This document shows, in pieces, positions 52,412 through 61,634 of a stretch of 64,000 nucleotides of DNA. Made by a program: the position numbers and the translations under genes. Origin of the DNA: Subdoligranulum variabile. Lineage in GTDB: Bacteria; Bacillota; Clostridia; Oscillospirales; Ruminococcaceae. Numbering within the stretch: the stretch's first letter is position 1; every line of letters starts with the position of its first letter. The stretch spans positions 2,294,001-2,358,000 of the forward strand of contig NZ_CP102293.1 in NCBI RefSeq assembly GCF_025152575.1, given 5' to 3'. The notes beneath the pieces are model-generated. The model made no database searches and was not told where the DNA came from. It saw only the letters and a program-made list of their open reading frames with translations.

Positions 52412-53563
52412 ATGCCTTTATCCCTCAAAACCAAAGAACATATCCGCCGCCGCCTTGTGCTGGAACTGCCCAAATGGGGCGCTCTGGCCGGTGGAGCCCT
52501 GGCACTGGGCCTGGCCATTGCGTTCACGTCCCAGTCGCTGCATTTTGTGGTGGTCAGCGACACCCACGGCGGCAGCACCCGCATTCTGACATCCTCCAGC
52601 AGTGAAGAAGCGCTGCTCACCATGACCGACACGCCGCCTCTGGAAGAAAACGACAAGATCGTCTGGTCCCAGAACGCCGATGGCAGGCTGATGCAGGTGC
52701 TGCGGGCCTATACCGTGCCGGTCACGGCAGACGGAGAGACCCGGGAGGTCATTACCACCGGCGCCACCGCCTCGGAACTGCTGGCCCAGCTGGGAATTTC
52801 CTACGATGACAACGACATCCTGACGCCCGCGGCGGATGAGACTGTAACGGAGGGCAGCAGCCTGACGCTGCAGCGGGTGGAATATGTGGACTACACCGAG
52901 GACGTGGTGATCCCGTCGGAGCGGCAGGAGATCCCCACCAGCCTGTTTTACCGTGACCACGACGAAACCATGACGCTGCAGGAAGGCAGCGACGGGTTGG
53001 ATACCGTGACCTGGCGGGACGTCTATATTGACGGGGAATGGTCGGAAAAACAGGAACTGGACCGCGTGACCCAGGTGGGCATGGTGCCCACCATCGTCAA
53101 GGTCTATGGGGATCAGGCGCCGGTATCCTCCTTTGTGGGGCCGGAGATCGTGGATGGTGTGCCCTCGGAGGGCGTTACCGAGACGTATACCGGCCAGCGC
53201 TCCACAGGGTATTCCGCATCGTCCACGGCCAAGGGGGCCAGCGGCCGGCGGCTGACCTACGGCACGGTGGCGGTCAATCCCAATGTCATTCCCTACGGGA
53301 CCCTGATGTACATCACCAGCGACGACGGGACCTTTGTGTACGGGTACGCCTATGCGGCGGATACCGGTACCGCCATGATGGAGGGCCACGCCTTCGTGGA
53401 TCTGTACTACCAGACCTACCAGGAATCGGTGGAGAGCGCCGTGGTGCCGGTGACGGTCTACATCATCGATGACGCGGTGGCGGCACAGTACGAGGATCAG
53501 AACAACGAGATCATGGATTCGCTGCTGGCGCAGATGGACGCCTCTGACGATTCCGCTTCGTAA
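52412..53563 (+). CDS. Membrane-anchored G5 / 3D-domain cell-wall protein (YabE-like)
   Basis: A 383-residue protein: short basic cytoplasmic start, one transmembrane helix (about 24-45), DUF348-type ubiquitin-like segment (~95-165), a G5-like region (~165-270), and a C-terminal 3D domain (GRRLTYGTVAVNPNVIPYGTLMYI...YAADTG...VDLYY) with the three conserved aspartates of MltA-type lytic transglycosylases. YabE-like proteins remodel peptidoglycan. ATG 52412 follows TGAGGAG. A strong bidirectional hairpin follows its stop. Confidence 0.85.
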   Translation: MPLSLKTKEHIRRRLVLELPKWGALAGGALALGLAIAFTSQSLHFVVVSDTHGGSTRILTSSSSEEALLTMTDTPPLEENDKIVWSQNADGRLMQVLRAYTVPVTADGETREVITTGATASELLAQLGISYDDNDILTPAADETVTEGSSLTLQRVEYVDYTEDVVIPSERQEIPTSLFYRDHDETMTLQEGSDGLDTVTWRDVYIDGEWSEKQELDRVTQVGMVPTIVKVYGDQAPVSSFVGPEIVDGVPSEGVTETYTGQRSTGYSASSTAKGASGRRLTYGTVAVNPNVIPYGTLMYITSDDGTFVYGYAYAADTGTAMMEGHAFVDLYYQTYQESVESAVVPVTVYIIDDAVAAQYEDQNNEIMDSLLAQMDASDDSAS

Positions 53564-53570
53564 CATAACA

Positions 53571-53607
53571 AAAAGCAGGAAAGGCGATTGCCTTTCCTGC
53601 TTTTTTA
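53571..53607. terminator. Bidirectional terminator between 3D-domain gene and buk
   Basis: AAAAGCAGGAAAGGC-GATT-GCCTTTCCTGCTTTTTT: a 14-base stem with A and T tracts, serving both convergent transcripts. Confidence 0.9.
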
Positions 53608-53640
53608 TTCATGGCAGGGGAGAGGGACCCTGCCGGGCCA

Positions 53641-54708
53641 TCAATATTCCTTGGCTTCCTCTTCGCCGGTGACCACGCGCAGGGCGCCCTGGCAGAGCGC
53701 CAGCAGCTCGTCCTCGCCGGGGTAGACGGTGATGGGGGCAATGAAGCCCAGGTACTTCTGCAGAACCTCACGGGTGTAGTCGTTGTAGGCGATGCCGCCG
53801 GTCAGGATGATCTGGTCCACCTGGCCGCAGAGCACGGCTGCCATGGCGCCGGCTTCCTTGGCGATCTGGTAGTAGAAGGCGTCCTGCACCAGCTTGGCTT
53901 CGGCGTTGCCTTCCTTGGCCATCTTGTCCACCGTGCGGGCGTCGTTGGTGTGCAGATAGGCGTTGAAGCCGCCGTTGCCGCAGATCTTCTTGTAGACTTC
54001 CTGCTGGGTGTACTTGCCGCTGAAGCACATCTTCACCAGGTCGCCCACCGGCACGGTGCCGCTGCGCTCGGGGCTGAAGCAGCCTTCGCCGTCCAGAATG
54101 TTGTTGACATCCACCACCTTGCCGTGGTTGTGGGCGCCGACGGAAACACCGCCGCCCATGTGGATGACGATGAGGTTCAGATCCTCGTAGCGCTTGCCGT
54201 TCTCCTTGGCGAAGCGGCGGGCCACGGCCTTCTGGTTCAGGGCGTGGAAGATGGAGCGGCGGGGCAGCTCCGGCATGCCGGACAGACGGGCCTTGTCGGT
54301 CAGCTCATCCACCACGACGGGGTCCACAATGTAGCTGGGCACGCCCAGGGCGTCGCCAATCTCGCGGGCCAGGATGCCGCCCAGGTTGGAGGCGTGCTGG
54401 CCCTGGACGCCGGCTTTCAGGTCGGCCAGCAGGGCGTCGCTGACGGCGTAGGTGCCGCCGGGAATGGGCTTGAGCAGACCGCCGCGGCCGACGATGACGT
54501 TCAGGCTCTTGGGGTCACAGTTCTTCTCTTTCAGGAAGTCCAGAATGATCTCCTTGCGGAAGTCCTTCTGGTCGATGACGCTGGCGTACTTGGCGATCTC
54601 CTCGGTGGGGTGGCGCAGCGTTTCCTCGAACAGCAGGGTCTCATCCTCGAACACACCAACCTTGGTGGAGGTGGAACCGGGGTTGATGACCAACGTTTTG
54701 ATGGACAT
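53641..54708 (-). CDS. buk: Butyrate kinase
   Basis: A 355-residue acetokinase-family enzyme that converts butyryl phosphate plus ADP to butyrate plus [18 protein letters not shown] (phosphate 1 motif), [11 protein letters not shown] (nucleotide-binding glycine loop), [11 protein letters not shown] and [10 protein letters not shown] (adenosine motif) are all present and the length is normal. It is downstream of ptb with a 24-base gap and AAAGGAGAAG as ribosome binding site. This gives the cell the kinase route to butyrate, as in some cluster IV species. Confidence 0.95.
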   Translation of the reverse strand: MSIKTLVINPGSTSTKVGVFEDETLLFEETLRHPTEEIAKYASVIDQKDFRKEIILDFLKEKNCDPKSLNVIVGRGGLLKPIPGGTYAVSDALLADLKAGVQGQHASNLGGILAREIGDALGVPSYIVDPVVVDELTDKARLSGMPELPRRSIFHALNQKAVARRFAKENGKRYEDLNLIVIHMGGGVSVGAHNHGKVVDVNNILDGEGCFSPERSGTVPVGDLVKMCFSGKYTQQEVYKKICGNGGFNAYLHTNDARTVDKMAKEGNAEAKLVQDAFYYQIAKEAGAMAAVLCGQVDQIILTGGIAYNDYTREVLQKYLGFIAPITVYPGEDELLALCQGALRVVTGEEEAKEY

Positions 54709-54732
54709 GGTATCTCTTCTCCTTTTCTTCTC

Positions 54733-55644
54733 TTATTCCTGCTTCAGGCCGGCAGCCACAACGGCGGCCAGCGCGATGGAGTTGACCTTGGTCTGGAAGG
54801 AATCGGAGCGGCTGGTCAGGATGGCGGGCACCTTGGTACCGGTCAGGATGCAGCCGTTCTTGCACTCGGCGGTGTGGACCAGCGTCTTGTAGACAAGGTT
54901 GCCGGCCTGGATGTCGGGGAAAAGCAGGATGTCGGCATGGCCGGCGGCCGGACGGTCCTGGGCGCCCTTGTGATGAGCGGCCTCGGGATCGATGGCGATG
55001 TCCATGGATAGGGGACCGTCCACCACGCAGCCGGTGATCTTGCCCTCTTCGTTCATCTTGCGCAGTTCGTCGGCATCCACGGTGCAGGGCATCTTGGGGT
55101 TGACCACCTCAACAGCGGCCAGGGGCGCTACCTTGGGGCACTCCACGCCGCAGGCATGGGCCACGGCCACGGTGTTCTCGATGATGTGGACCTTGTCCTC
55201 CAGGGTGGGGTAGGTCATGAAGGCCACGTCGGTGAGGAAGAGCAGCTGCTCGATGCCCTTGACTTCGAACACGGCCACATGGGACAGCGTCTTGCCGGTG
55301 CGCAGACCCACTTCCTTGTCCAGCACACTCTTCAGGAAGGTCTTGGTGTCCAGCAGGCCCTTCATGTACATGTTGGCCACACCGTCGTGGGCCAGCTTGA
55401 CGGCCTTCAGCGAGGCCTGGACCTTGTCCGGCTCGTTGATGATCTCGTAGTCGCTCAGGTCAATGTTGAGCTCCGCAGCGATCTTGCGGATGGCGGCTTC
55501 GTCGCCGACGAGAATGGCGTCGGCAATGCCCTGCTTGTGGGCCGCGTCGACGGCTTCCAGAACGGCGTCGTCCTCGGCGGCGGCTACGGCCAGCTTCTGC
55601 TTGCCGCAGGTCTTTACTTTTGCGATCAGATCCTCAAAATTCAT
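54733..55644 (-). CDS. ptb: Phosphate butyryltransferase
   Basis: A 303-residue enzyme converting butyryl-CoA and phosphate to butyryl phosphate and CoA. DYEIINEPDKVQASLKAVKLAHDGVANMYMKGLLDTKTFLKSVLDKEVGLR and the C-terminal RPAAGHADILLFPDIQAGNLVYKTLVH are typical of PTB and related phosphotransacetylases. It is the first gene of the ptb-buk operon, read from the promoter at 55738-55710. It takes the product of the bcd-etf branch located 4 kb away on the other strand. Confidence 0.93.
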   Translation of the reverse strand: MNFEDLIAKVKTCGKQKLAVAAAEDDAVLEAVDAAHKQGIADAILVGDEAAIRKIAAELNIDLSDYEIINEPDKVQASLKAVKLAHDGVANMYMKGLLDTKTFLKSVLDKEVGLRTGKTLSHVAVFEVKGIEQLLFLTDVAFMTYPTLEDKVHIIENTVAVAHACGVECPKVAPLAAVEVVNPKMPCTVDADELRKMNEEGKITGCVVDGPLSMDIAIDPEAAHHKGAQDRPAAGHADILLFPDIQAGNLVYKTLVHTAECKNGCILTGTKVPAILTSRSDSFQTKVNSIALAAVVAAGLKQE

Positions 55645-55709
55645 GGTACAGCACCTCGTTTATTGTATCCTGGCAGGTAATCCAGAGGGACACACCCTCG
55701 CATGTTAAA

Positions 55710-55738
55710 ATAATAACACGGTAGCGCCTGCGGGTCAA
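55710..55738 (-). promoter_or_regulatory. Promoter of ptb-buk
   Basis: On the minus strand TTGACC (55738-55733), 17 bases, TATTAT (55715-55710), about 65 bases before the ptb start. Confidence 0.75.
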
Positions 55739-55891
55739 GAGGCAAAACACCCGTCGCTGTTCAGCGCGGACGGCGCAGTACCCCTATTAAATAGGTAGGC
55801 TGCATGGAGACCACCCCTGCGGAAAAGAAAAGTTTTGTGCGGAATGCCAAAACAAATCTGCGATTTCAACATAATTTTAACAGTTGGGCAA

Positions 55892-55920
55892 TTGACAAAA
55901 CCTTAACAAGATGGTAAAAC
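55892..55920 (+). promoter_or_regulatory. Promoter of coaD and possibly the butyrate operon
   Basis: TTGACA (55892-55897), 17 bases, TAAAAC (55915-55920); TATAGT follows at once and is an alternative -10. The ~170-base leader contains a short CCGA/TCGG stem before TTTTT (about 55981-55997) and TCCGCCC/GGGCGGA arms (56037-56075) just before the ribosome binding site. Between 55645 and 56094 no gene is seen. Confidence 0.65.
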
Positions 55921-56094
55921 TATAGTAGAGTTTCTGGAAATGCGCCGGAAACCCTGCGGCACCAGCCGCCGCGCACCTGACCGAGTCGGTTTTTGATGAT
56001 TGCCTGAAGCCAGCCACGGCGCCGGTGCCTACATTTCCGCCCAAGGTTGTTTAATTTTTAACAGATAGGGCGGAAGAGGAAAGGTTTGTGTACC

Positions 56095-56583
56095 ATGCCC
56101 ATTGCCATGTATCCCGGCAGCTTTGACCCCGTTACCCGCGGGCATCTGGATATCATCAAGCGCTCCAGCCGTATGTTTGACAAGCTGATCGTCGCCGTGC
56201 TGGTCAACAGTGCGAAGACGCCGCTGTTTACGGTCGAGGAGCGCGTTGCCATGCTGCGGGAGTGCTGCAAGGATATGCCCAACGTGGAGGTGGATTCCTT
56301 CAACGGCCTGACCGTGAGCTTTGCCAAGCAGAAGGGGGCCACCGTCATGGTACGGGGGCTGCGCGCGGTCACGGATTTCGAGAATGAGATCCAGCTCGCC
56401 CACACCAATTACGCCATGATGCCGGAGATCGAGACGATGTTCCTGGCCACGGCCATCAAATGGAGTTACCTGTCTTCCACCATCGTGCGGGAGGCCGCCC
56501 ACTACGGGCAGGACGTTTCCCGGTTCGTGCCGCCCAACGTGGAGAAGGAACTGCTCGCCAAGCGGGCGGCAGGCAAACTCTGA
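56095..56583 (+). CDS. coaD: Pantetheine-phosphate adenylyltransferase
   Basis: A 162-residue enzyme for the penultimate step of coenzyme A synthesis (4'-phosphopantetheine plus ATP to dephospho-CoA). YPGSFDPVTRGHLDII contains the nucleotidyltransferase (T/H)xGH motif and SYLSSTIVRE the ISSTxxR-type motif. Length is typical. ATG 56095 follows AGAGGAAAGG. It directly precedes the CoA-dependent butyrate genes with an 88-base gap and no clear terminator, so it could be co-transcribed with them. Confidence 0.95.
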   Translation: MPIAMYPGSFDPVTRGHLDIIKRSSRMFDKLIVAVLVNSAKTPLFTVEERVAMLRECCKDMPNVEVDSFNGLTVSFAKQKGATVMVRGLRAVTDFENEIQLAHTNYAMMPEIETMFLATAIKWSYLSSTIVREAAHYGQDVSRFVPPNVEKELLAKRAAGKL

Positions 56584-56671
56584 GCACAGAATTCACACCG
56601 CCCCGGCGGTTTGAAGATACACGGTTTACTAAAGAAGTCTATCCACAAAAAATGTTTTCAGGAGGCTACTT

Positions 56672-57856
56672 ATGAAGAAGATCGTCATTGCAAGCGCCTG
56701 CCGTACTGCCATCGGCAAGTTCGGCGGCACGCTGTCCAACGTCCCCGCTGCGGAACTGGGCTCCATTGTCATCAAGGAAGCCATCAACCGCGCCGGCATC
56801 AAGCCTGAGCAGGTCGACCATGTCTACATGGGCTGTGTCATCCAGGCAGGCCTGGGCCAGAACGTTGCCCGTCAGGCCAGCCTGAAGGCCGGTCTGCCCG
56901 TCACCACCCCGGCTGTCACCGTCAACGTGGTCTGCGGCTCCGGCCTGAACTGCGTCAACATGGCTGCCCAGATGATCGAGGCCGGCGATGCTGACATCGT
57001 CGTGGCCGGCGGTACTGAGAACATGGATATGGCTCCCTTCGCCATGATGAAGGGCCGCTACGGCTACCGCATGGGCTCCCCCATGGGCAAGAGCGAGCTG
57101 GTGGACACCATGGTCAACGACGCTCTGTGGGACGCTTTCAACAACTACCACATGGGCATCACCGCTGAGAACGTGGCTGAGCAGTGGGGCCTGACCCGTG
57201 AGCAGCTGGACGAGTTCGCTTACAACAGCCAGGTCAAGGCCGACGCCGCCATCAAGAGCGGTGCCTTCAAGGACGAGATCGTTCCCGTCACCATCAAGAC
57301 CAAGAAGGCCGAGATCGTCTTCGATACCGATGAAGGCCCCCGTCTCAGCCCGATGGAAGTGCTGGGCAAGCTGAAGCCCGCCTTCAAGAAGGACGGCATC
57401 GTCACCGCCGGCAACTCCTCCGCCATCAACGACGGCGCTGCTGCCCTCGTCATCATGAGCGAGGACAAGGCCAAGGAACTGGGCATCACCCCCATGGCTA
57501 CCTGGGTCGGCGGCGCTCTGGGCGGCGTAGATCCCTCCATCATGGGTGTCGGCCCCATCGCCGCCACCAACAAGGTCATGGCCAAGACCGGCCTGACCGT
57601 GGACGACATGGACCTCATCGAGGCCAACGAAGCCTTCGCTGCGCAGAGCCTGGCTGTTGCCCATGACCTGAAGTTCGACATGAGCAAGGTCAACGTCAAC
57701 GGCGGCGCCATCGCCCTGGGCCATCCCGTCGGCGCTTCCGGTGCCCGTATCCTCGTCACCCTGCTCTACGCCATGAAGCATCGCGGCGCTCACAAGGGCC
57801 TGGCTACCCTGTGCATCGGCGGCGGCATGGGCTGCGCCACCATCGTGGAAATGTAA
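56672..57856 (+). CDS. thl: Acetyl-CoA acetyltransferase (thiolase)
   Basis: A 394-residue thiolase that condenses two acetyl-CoA to acetoacetyl-CoA, the first step of butyrate synthesis. The acylated Cys is in [10 protein letters not shown] (about 88), the catalytic His in [10 protein letters not shown] and the second Cys in [19 protein letters not shown] precedes the ATG. It is first of a tightly packed operon thl-crt-hbd-bcd-etfB-etfA. Confidence 0.96.
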   Translation: MKKIVIASACRTAIGKFGGTLSNVPAAELGSIVIKEAINRAGIKPEQVDHVYMGCVIQAGLGQNVARQASLKAGLPVTTPAVTVNVVCGSGLNCVNMAAQMIEAGDADIVVAGGTENMDMAPFAMMKGRYGYRMGSPMGKSELVDTMVNDALWDAFNNYHMGITAENVAEQWGLTREQLDEFAYNSQVKADAAIKSGAFKDEIVPVTIKTKKAEIVFDTDEGPRLSPMEVLGKLKPAFKKDGIVTAGNSSAINDGAAALVIMSEDKAKELGITPMATWVGGALGGVDPSIMGVGPIAATNKVMAKTGLTVDDMDLIEANEAFAAQSLAVAHDLKFDMSKVNVNGGAIALGHPVGASGARILVTLLYAMKHRGAHKGLATLCIGGGMGCATIVEM

Positions 57857-57874
57857 GTTACGGAGGAATCGGAA

Positions 57875-58660
57875 ATGTCCTTTGTCAATACCGAAATCCA
57901 GGACGCTGTCGCCGTTGTGACGATTGACCGTCCCAAGGCGCTCAACGCCCTGAATCCCGAAGTGCTGGCCGACCTGAAGGCCGCCTTCGAATCCATTGAC
58001 CAGAACACCGTGCGCTGCGTGGTCCTCACCGGCGCCGGTGACAAGAGCTTCGTGGCCGGTGCCGATATCGGCTCCATGTCCACCATGACCAAGGCGGAAG
58101 GCGAGGCCTTCGGCAAGCTGGGCAACGACATCTTCCTGATGATCGAGCACTTCCCGCTGCCCGTCATCGCGGCCGTCAACGGTTTTGCCCTGGGCGGCGG
58201 CAACGAGCTGGCCATGAGCTGCGACATCCGCATTTGCTCCGACAACGCCGTCTTCGGTCAGCCCGAAGTGGGCCTGGGCATCACCCCGGGCTTCGGCGGC
58301 ACCCAGCGCCTGGCCCGTCTGGTGGGCATGGGCATGGCCAAGCAGATGGTCTACTCCGCTCTGAACATCAAGGCGGATGAGGCTCTGCGCATCGGTCTGG
58401 TCAACGCCGTGTACACCCAGGAAGAGCTGATGCCTGCGGCGCTCAAGCTGGCCGGCAAGATCGCGAAGAACGCGCCCATCGCCGTCCGCAACTGCAAGAA
58501 GGCCATTAACGACGGCATCAGCCTGCCCATCGAGAAGGCCGTGGAAGTGGAAGAAAAGCTGTTCGGCGACTGCTTCGAGACCCACGATCAGGTGGAGGGC
58601 ATGGGCTGCTTCCTCAGCCGCGAGAAGCCGAAACCCAAACCGGTTTTCACCAACAACTGA
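57875..58660 (+). CDS. crt: Enoyl-CoA hydratase / crotonase
   Basis: A 261-residue crotonase-family enzyme, here expected to dehydrate 3-hydroxybutyryl-CoA to crotonyl-CoA. AGADIGSM (oxyanion hole), NGFALGGGNELAMSCDIRI with the first catalytic Glu, and PEVGLGITPGFGGTQRL with the second Glu are present. It starts 18 bases after thl, with CGGAGGAA as ribosome binding site, and is followed by hbd in pathway-related order. Confidence 0.95.
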   Translation: MSFVNTEIQDAVAVVTIDRPKALNALNPEVLADLKAAFESIDQNTVRCVVLTGAGDKSFVAGADIGSMSTMTKAEGEAFGKLGNDIFLMIEHFPLPVIAAVNGFALGGGNELAMSCDIRICSDNAVFGQPEVGLGITPGFGGTQRLARLVGMGMAKQMVYSALNIKADEALRIGLVNAVYTQEELMPAALKLAGKIAKNAPIAVRNCKKAINDGISLPIEKAVEVEEKLFGDCFETHDQVEGMGCFLSREKPKPKPVFTNN

Positions 58661-58696
58661 TTTTTTATAAATAACAATTTCAGGAGGGTTACTACT

Positions 58697-59569
58697 ATGA
58701 AGGTAGGCGTTATTGGCGCTGGCACCATGGGCCAGGGCATTGCAAAGGCTTTTGCGCAGGTCGAGGGTTACACCGTGGCTCTGTGCGACATCAAGCAGGA
58801 GTGGGCCGAGGGCGGCAAGGACAAGATCGCCAAGGGCTACGCCAAGCTGGTTGCCAAGGGCAAGCTGGACCAGGCTGAAGTGGATCGCCGTCTGGCGGCC
58901 ATCACCCCGGGCCTGAAGGAAGACATCTGCGCCGACTGCGACCTCATCGTCGAGGCTGCTTTCGAGGACGTGAAGGTCAAGCAGGACACCTTCTCCGCGC
59001 TGGACAAGATCTGCAAGCCGGAGTGCGTTTTCGCTTCCAACACTTCCTCTCTGTCCATCACTGAGATCGGCAAGGGCCTGTCCCGTCCTCTGGTGGGCAT
59101 GCACTTCTTCAACCCCGCCGACCGCATGAAGCTCATCGAGGTCATCGCCGGTGTGAACACCCCCGCCGAGACCGTGGAGACCATCAAGAAGATCAGCGTG
59201 GAGATCGGCAAGACTCCCGTTCAGGTCAATGAGGCTGCCGGCTTCGTCGTCAACCGCATCCTGATCCCCATGATCAACGAAGCTGCCTTCATCAAGATGG
59301 AGGGCGTTTCCGACATCGCCGGCATCGACACCGCCATGAAGCTGGGTGCCAACCATCCCATGGGACCCCTGGAGCTGGGCGACTTCGTCGGCCTGGACAT
59401 CTGCCTGGCCATCATGGACGTCCTGTACAAGGAGACCGGCGACAGCAAGTACCGTGCCTGCCCGCTGATCCGCAAGATGGTCCGCGGCGGCAACCTGGGC
59501 TGCAAGACCGGCAAGGGCTTCTATGTCTACAACGCCGATCGCACCAAGACCCCTGTGGACGCCCTGTAA
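58697..59569 (+). CDS. hbd: 3-hydroxybutyryl-CoA dehydrogenase
   Basis: A 290-residue dehydrogenase reducing acetoacetyl-CoA to 3-hydroxybutyryl-CoA. The Rossmann nucleotide-binding loop is GAGTMGQGIAKAF, followed by NTSSLSITEI and the catalytic His in GMHFFNPADRMKLIEVI; the helical C-terminal domain includes NHPMGPLELGDFVGLD. AGGAGGG precedes the ATG, 36 bases after crt. Confidence 0.95.
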   Translation: MKVGVIGAGTMGQGIAKAFAQVEGYTVALCDIKQEWAEGGKDKIAKGYAKLVAKGKLDQAEVDRRLAAITPGLKEDICADCDLIVEAAFEDVKVKQDTFSALDKICKPECVFASNTSSLSITEIGKGLSRPLVGMHFFNPADRMKLIEVIAGVNTPAETVETIKKISVEIGKTPVQVNEAAGFVVNRILIPMINEAAFIKMEGVSDIAGIDTAMKLGANHPMGPLELGDFVGLDICLAIMDVLYKETGDSKYRACPLIRKMVRGGNLGCKTGKGFYVYNADRTKTPVDAL

Positions 59570-59645
59570 TTCAGTAAAACTTTCGCGCCTGGCGCGGGCA
59601 ATACCGCGCCGGGCTGCGTTTGTTTGAGTAATGGAGGTTTATCAA

Positions 59646-60815
59646 ATGGATTTTACTCTGTCCAAGCAGCAGCAAATGGTCCAGAAAATGTACAAGGAAT
59701 TTGCTGAGAACGAAGTCAAGCCTCTCGCCAAAAAGGTCGATGCCGAGGAATATTTCCCCGTTGAGACCGTTCAGAAGATGGCGAAGCTGGGCATGATGGG
59801 CATCTACTTCCCGAAGGAAGTCGGCGGCGCCGGCGGCGATGTGCTGTCCTACGTCATGGCCGTTGAGGAGATGTCCAAGGTCTGCGGCACCACCGGTGTC
59901 ATCATCTCCGCCCACACCTCTCTGTGCGCCGCTCCCATTTTCGAGAACGGCACCCCCGAGCAGAAGGCCAAGTACCTGCCCAAGCTGTGCAGCGGCGAGT
60001 GGATCGGCGCGTTCGGTCTGACCGAGCCCGGCGCCGGCACCGATGCCCAGGGCCAGCAGACCTTCGCCGTTGACGAGGGCGATCACTGGAAGCTGAACGG
60101 CTCCAAGATCTTCATCACCAACGCCGGCTACGCCAACGTCTTCATCATCATCGCCGTTACCGGCACCGTGCTGGACAAGCGCGGCCGCAAGCAGAAGGAA
60201 ATCTCCGCCTTCATCGTCGAGCGCACCGATCCCGGTTTCAAGGTCGGCAAGCCCGAGGACAAGATGGGCATCCGTGGTTCCTCCACCTGCGAGCTGATCA
60301 TGGAAGACTGCATCATCCCGAAGGACCGTCTGCTGGGTGTCAAGGGCAAGGGCTTCCAGCTGGCCATGGCCACCCTGGACGGCGGCCGTATCGGCATTGC
60401 TGCCCAGGCTCTGGGCATCGCCGAGGGCGCCCTGGACGAGACCGTCGCCTACGTCAAAGAGCGTAAGCAGTTCGGCCGTTCCATCTCTGCGTTCCAGAAC
60501 ACCCAGTTCGAGCTGGCCGAGATGAAGGCTCGCGTGGATGCCGCCAAGTTCCTGGTTTACCAGGCCGCTCTGAAGAAGCAGAGCGTGATGGACGGCGCCA
60601 AGGCCCGTTACAGCGTCGAGGCCGCCGAGGCCAAGCTGATCGCCGCCCGTACCGCCAGCGATGTGACCCGCCGCTGCCTGCAGCTGTTCGGCGGTTATGG
60701 CTACACCCGTGACTATCCCATCGAGCGCATGATGCGCGATGCCAAGATCACCGAGATCTACGAAGGCACCAGCGAAGTCCAGATGATGGTCATTTCCGGC
60801 GCGATGCTGAAGTAA
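59646..60815 (+). CDS. bcd: Butyryl-CoA dehydrogenase
   Basis: A 389-residue acyl-CoA dehydrogenase reducing crotonyl-CoA to butyryl-CoA. FGLTEPGAGTDAQGQQT (FAD and substrate loop), QLFGGYGYTRDYPIERMMRDAKITEIYEGTSEVQ with the catalytic Glu, and a full four-helix C-terminal domain are seen. Followed by etfB and etfA, it should form the electron-bifurcating Bcd-Etf complex that also reduces ferredoxin. ATG 59646 was chosen because TGGAGG precedes it; an earlier ATG at 59631 overlaps that site. A GGCGCGG/CCGCGCC hairpin (59591-59610) lies in the hbd-bcd gap. Confidence 0.95.
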   Translation: MDFTLSKQQQMVQKMYKEFAENEVKPLAKKVDAEEYFPVETVQKMAKLGMMGIYFPKEVGGAGGDVLSYVMAVEEMSKVCGTTGVIISAHTSLCAAPIFENGTPEQKAKYLPKLCSGEWIGAFGLTEPGAGTDAQGQQTFAVDEGDHWKLNGSKIFITNAGYANVFIIIAVTGTVLDKRGRKQKEISAFIVERTDPGFKVGKPEDKMGIRGSSTCELIMEDCIIPKDRLLGVKGKGFQLAMATLDGGRIGIAAQALGIAEGALDETVAYVKERKQFGRSISAFQNTQFELAEMKARVDAAKFLVYQAALKKQSVMDGAKARYSVEAAEAKLIAARTASDVTRRCLQLFGGYGYTRDYPIERMMRDAKITEIYEGTSEVQMMVISGAMLK

Positions 60816-60831
60816 GGAGGCAAGACGTACC

Positions 60832-61617
60832 ATGAAAGCAATTGTTTGTGTCAAACAGGTTCCCGATACGCAGGGCAAGGTCGCTGTCAAGGCTGACGGC
60901 ACCATGGACCGCGCAGCGATGGCAACCATCACCAACCCCGACGACCTGAACGCCGTCGAGGCCGCCCTGCAGCTCAAGGACGAGACCGGCTGCGAAGTCG
61001 TTGTCGTCACCATGGGCCCGCCGCCGGCCGAAGGCATGCTCCGTGAGCTGATCGCCCGCGGTGCCGACCGCGGCGTGCTGGTTTCCGGCCGTGAGTTCGG
61101 CGGTTCCGATACCTTCGCTACTTCCCAGATCCTGGCCGCTGCCGTCAACAAGATCGGCGTTGGCCCCGAGGACATCGTCTTCTGCGGCCGTCAGGCCATC
61201 GACGGCGATACCGCTCAGGTTGGTCCCCAGATCGCCGAGAAGCTGCATCTGCCCCAGGTCACCTATGTCACCGACATCAAGAAGGACGGCAACTCTCTGG
61301 TTGTCAAGCGCCAGCTTGAGGACGGCTACATGGAGCTGAAGGTCAACACGCCCTGCCTGCTGACCTGCATCAAGGAGCTGAACAATCCCCGTTACATGAG
61401 CGTGTCCGGCATCTTCGAGTGCTACGACAAGCCCATCGACGTTTTCGATTACAACACCCTGAAAGATGACCCGCTCATCGAGACCGACACCATCGGCCTC
61501 AAGGGCTCCCCGACGAATGTTTACAAGTCCTTTGCTCCTCCGGTCAAGGGCGCGGGCATGATGGTCGAGGATGCGGCCCAGCTGGTTGGCATCCTGAACG
61601 ACAAGCACCTGATTTGA
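60832..61617 (+). CDS. etfB: Electron transfer flavoprotein beta subunit
   Basis: A 261-residue EtfB with CVKQVPDT at the N terminus, VVVVTMGPPPAEGMLRELIARGADRGVLVS and FCGRQAIDGDTAQVGPQIAEKL. In Bcd-linked EtfAB the beta subunit helps bind the bifurcating flavin and takes NADH electrons. AAGGAGGC precedes the ATG, 17 bases after bcd; etfA follows after 17 bases. Confidence 0.95.
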   Translation: MKAIVCVKQVPDTQGKVAVKADGTMDRAAMATITNPDDLNAVEAALQLKDETGCEVVVVTMGPPPAEGMLRELIARGADRGVLVSGREFGGSDTFATSQILAAAVNKIGVGPEDIVFCGRQAIDGDTAQVGPQIAEKLHLPQVTYVTDIKKDGNSLVVKRQLEDGYMELKVNTPCLLTCIKELNNPRYMSVSGIFECYDKPIDVFDYNTLKDDPLIETDTIGLKGSPTNVYKSFAPPVKGAGMMVEDAAQLVGILNDKHLI

Positions 61618-61634
61618 GGAAGGAGAAACGTACA

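Noticed and set aside
53611-55011. 466-codon plus-strand frame opposite buk and ptb
   Set aside because: Antisense shadow. buk and ptb have complete catalytic motifs on the minus strand and this frame has no ribosome binding site.
56666-59356. 896-codon open frame on the minus strand opposite thl, crt and hbd
   Set aside because: It is the antisense shadow of three well-recognised enzymes. High GC with biased third positions keeps this frame open; the protein is H/G/D/V-rich with no domain.
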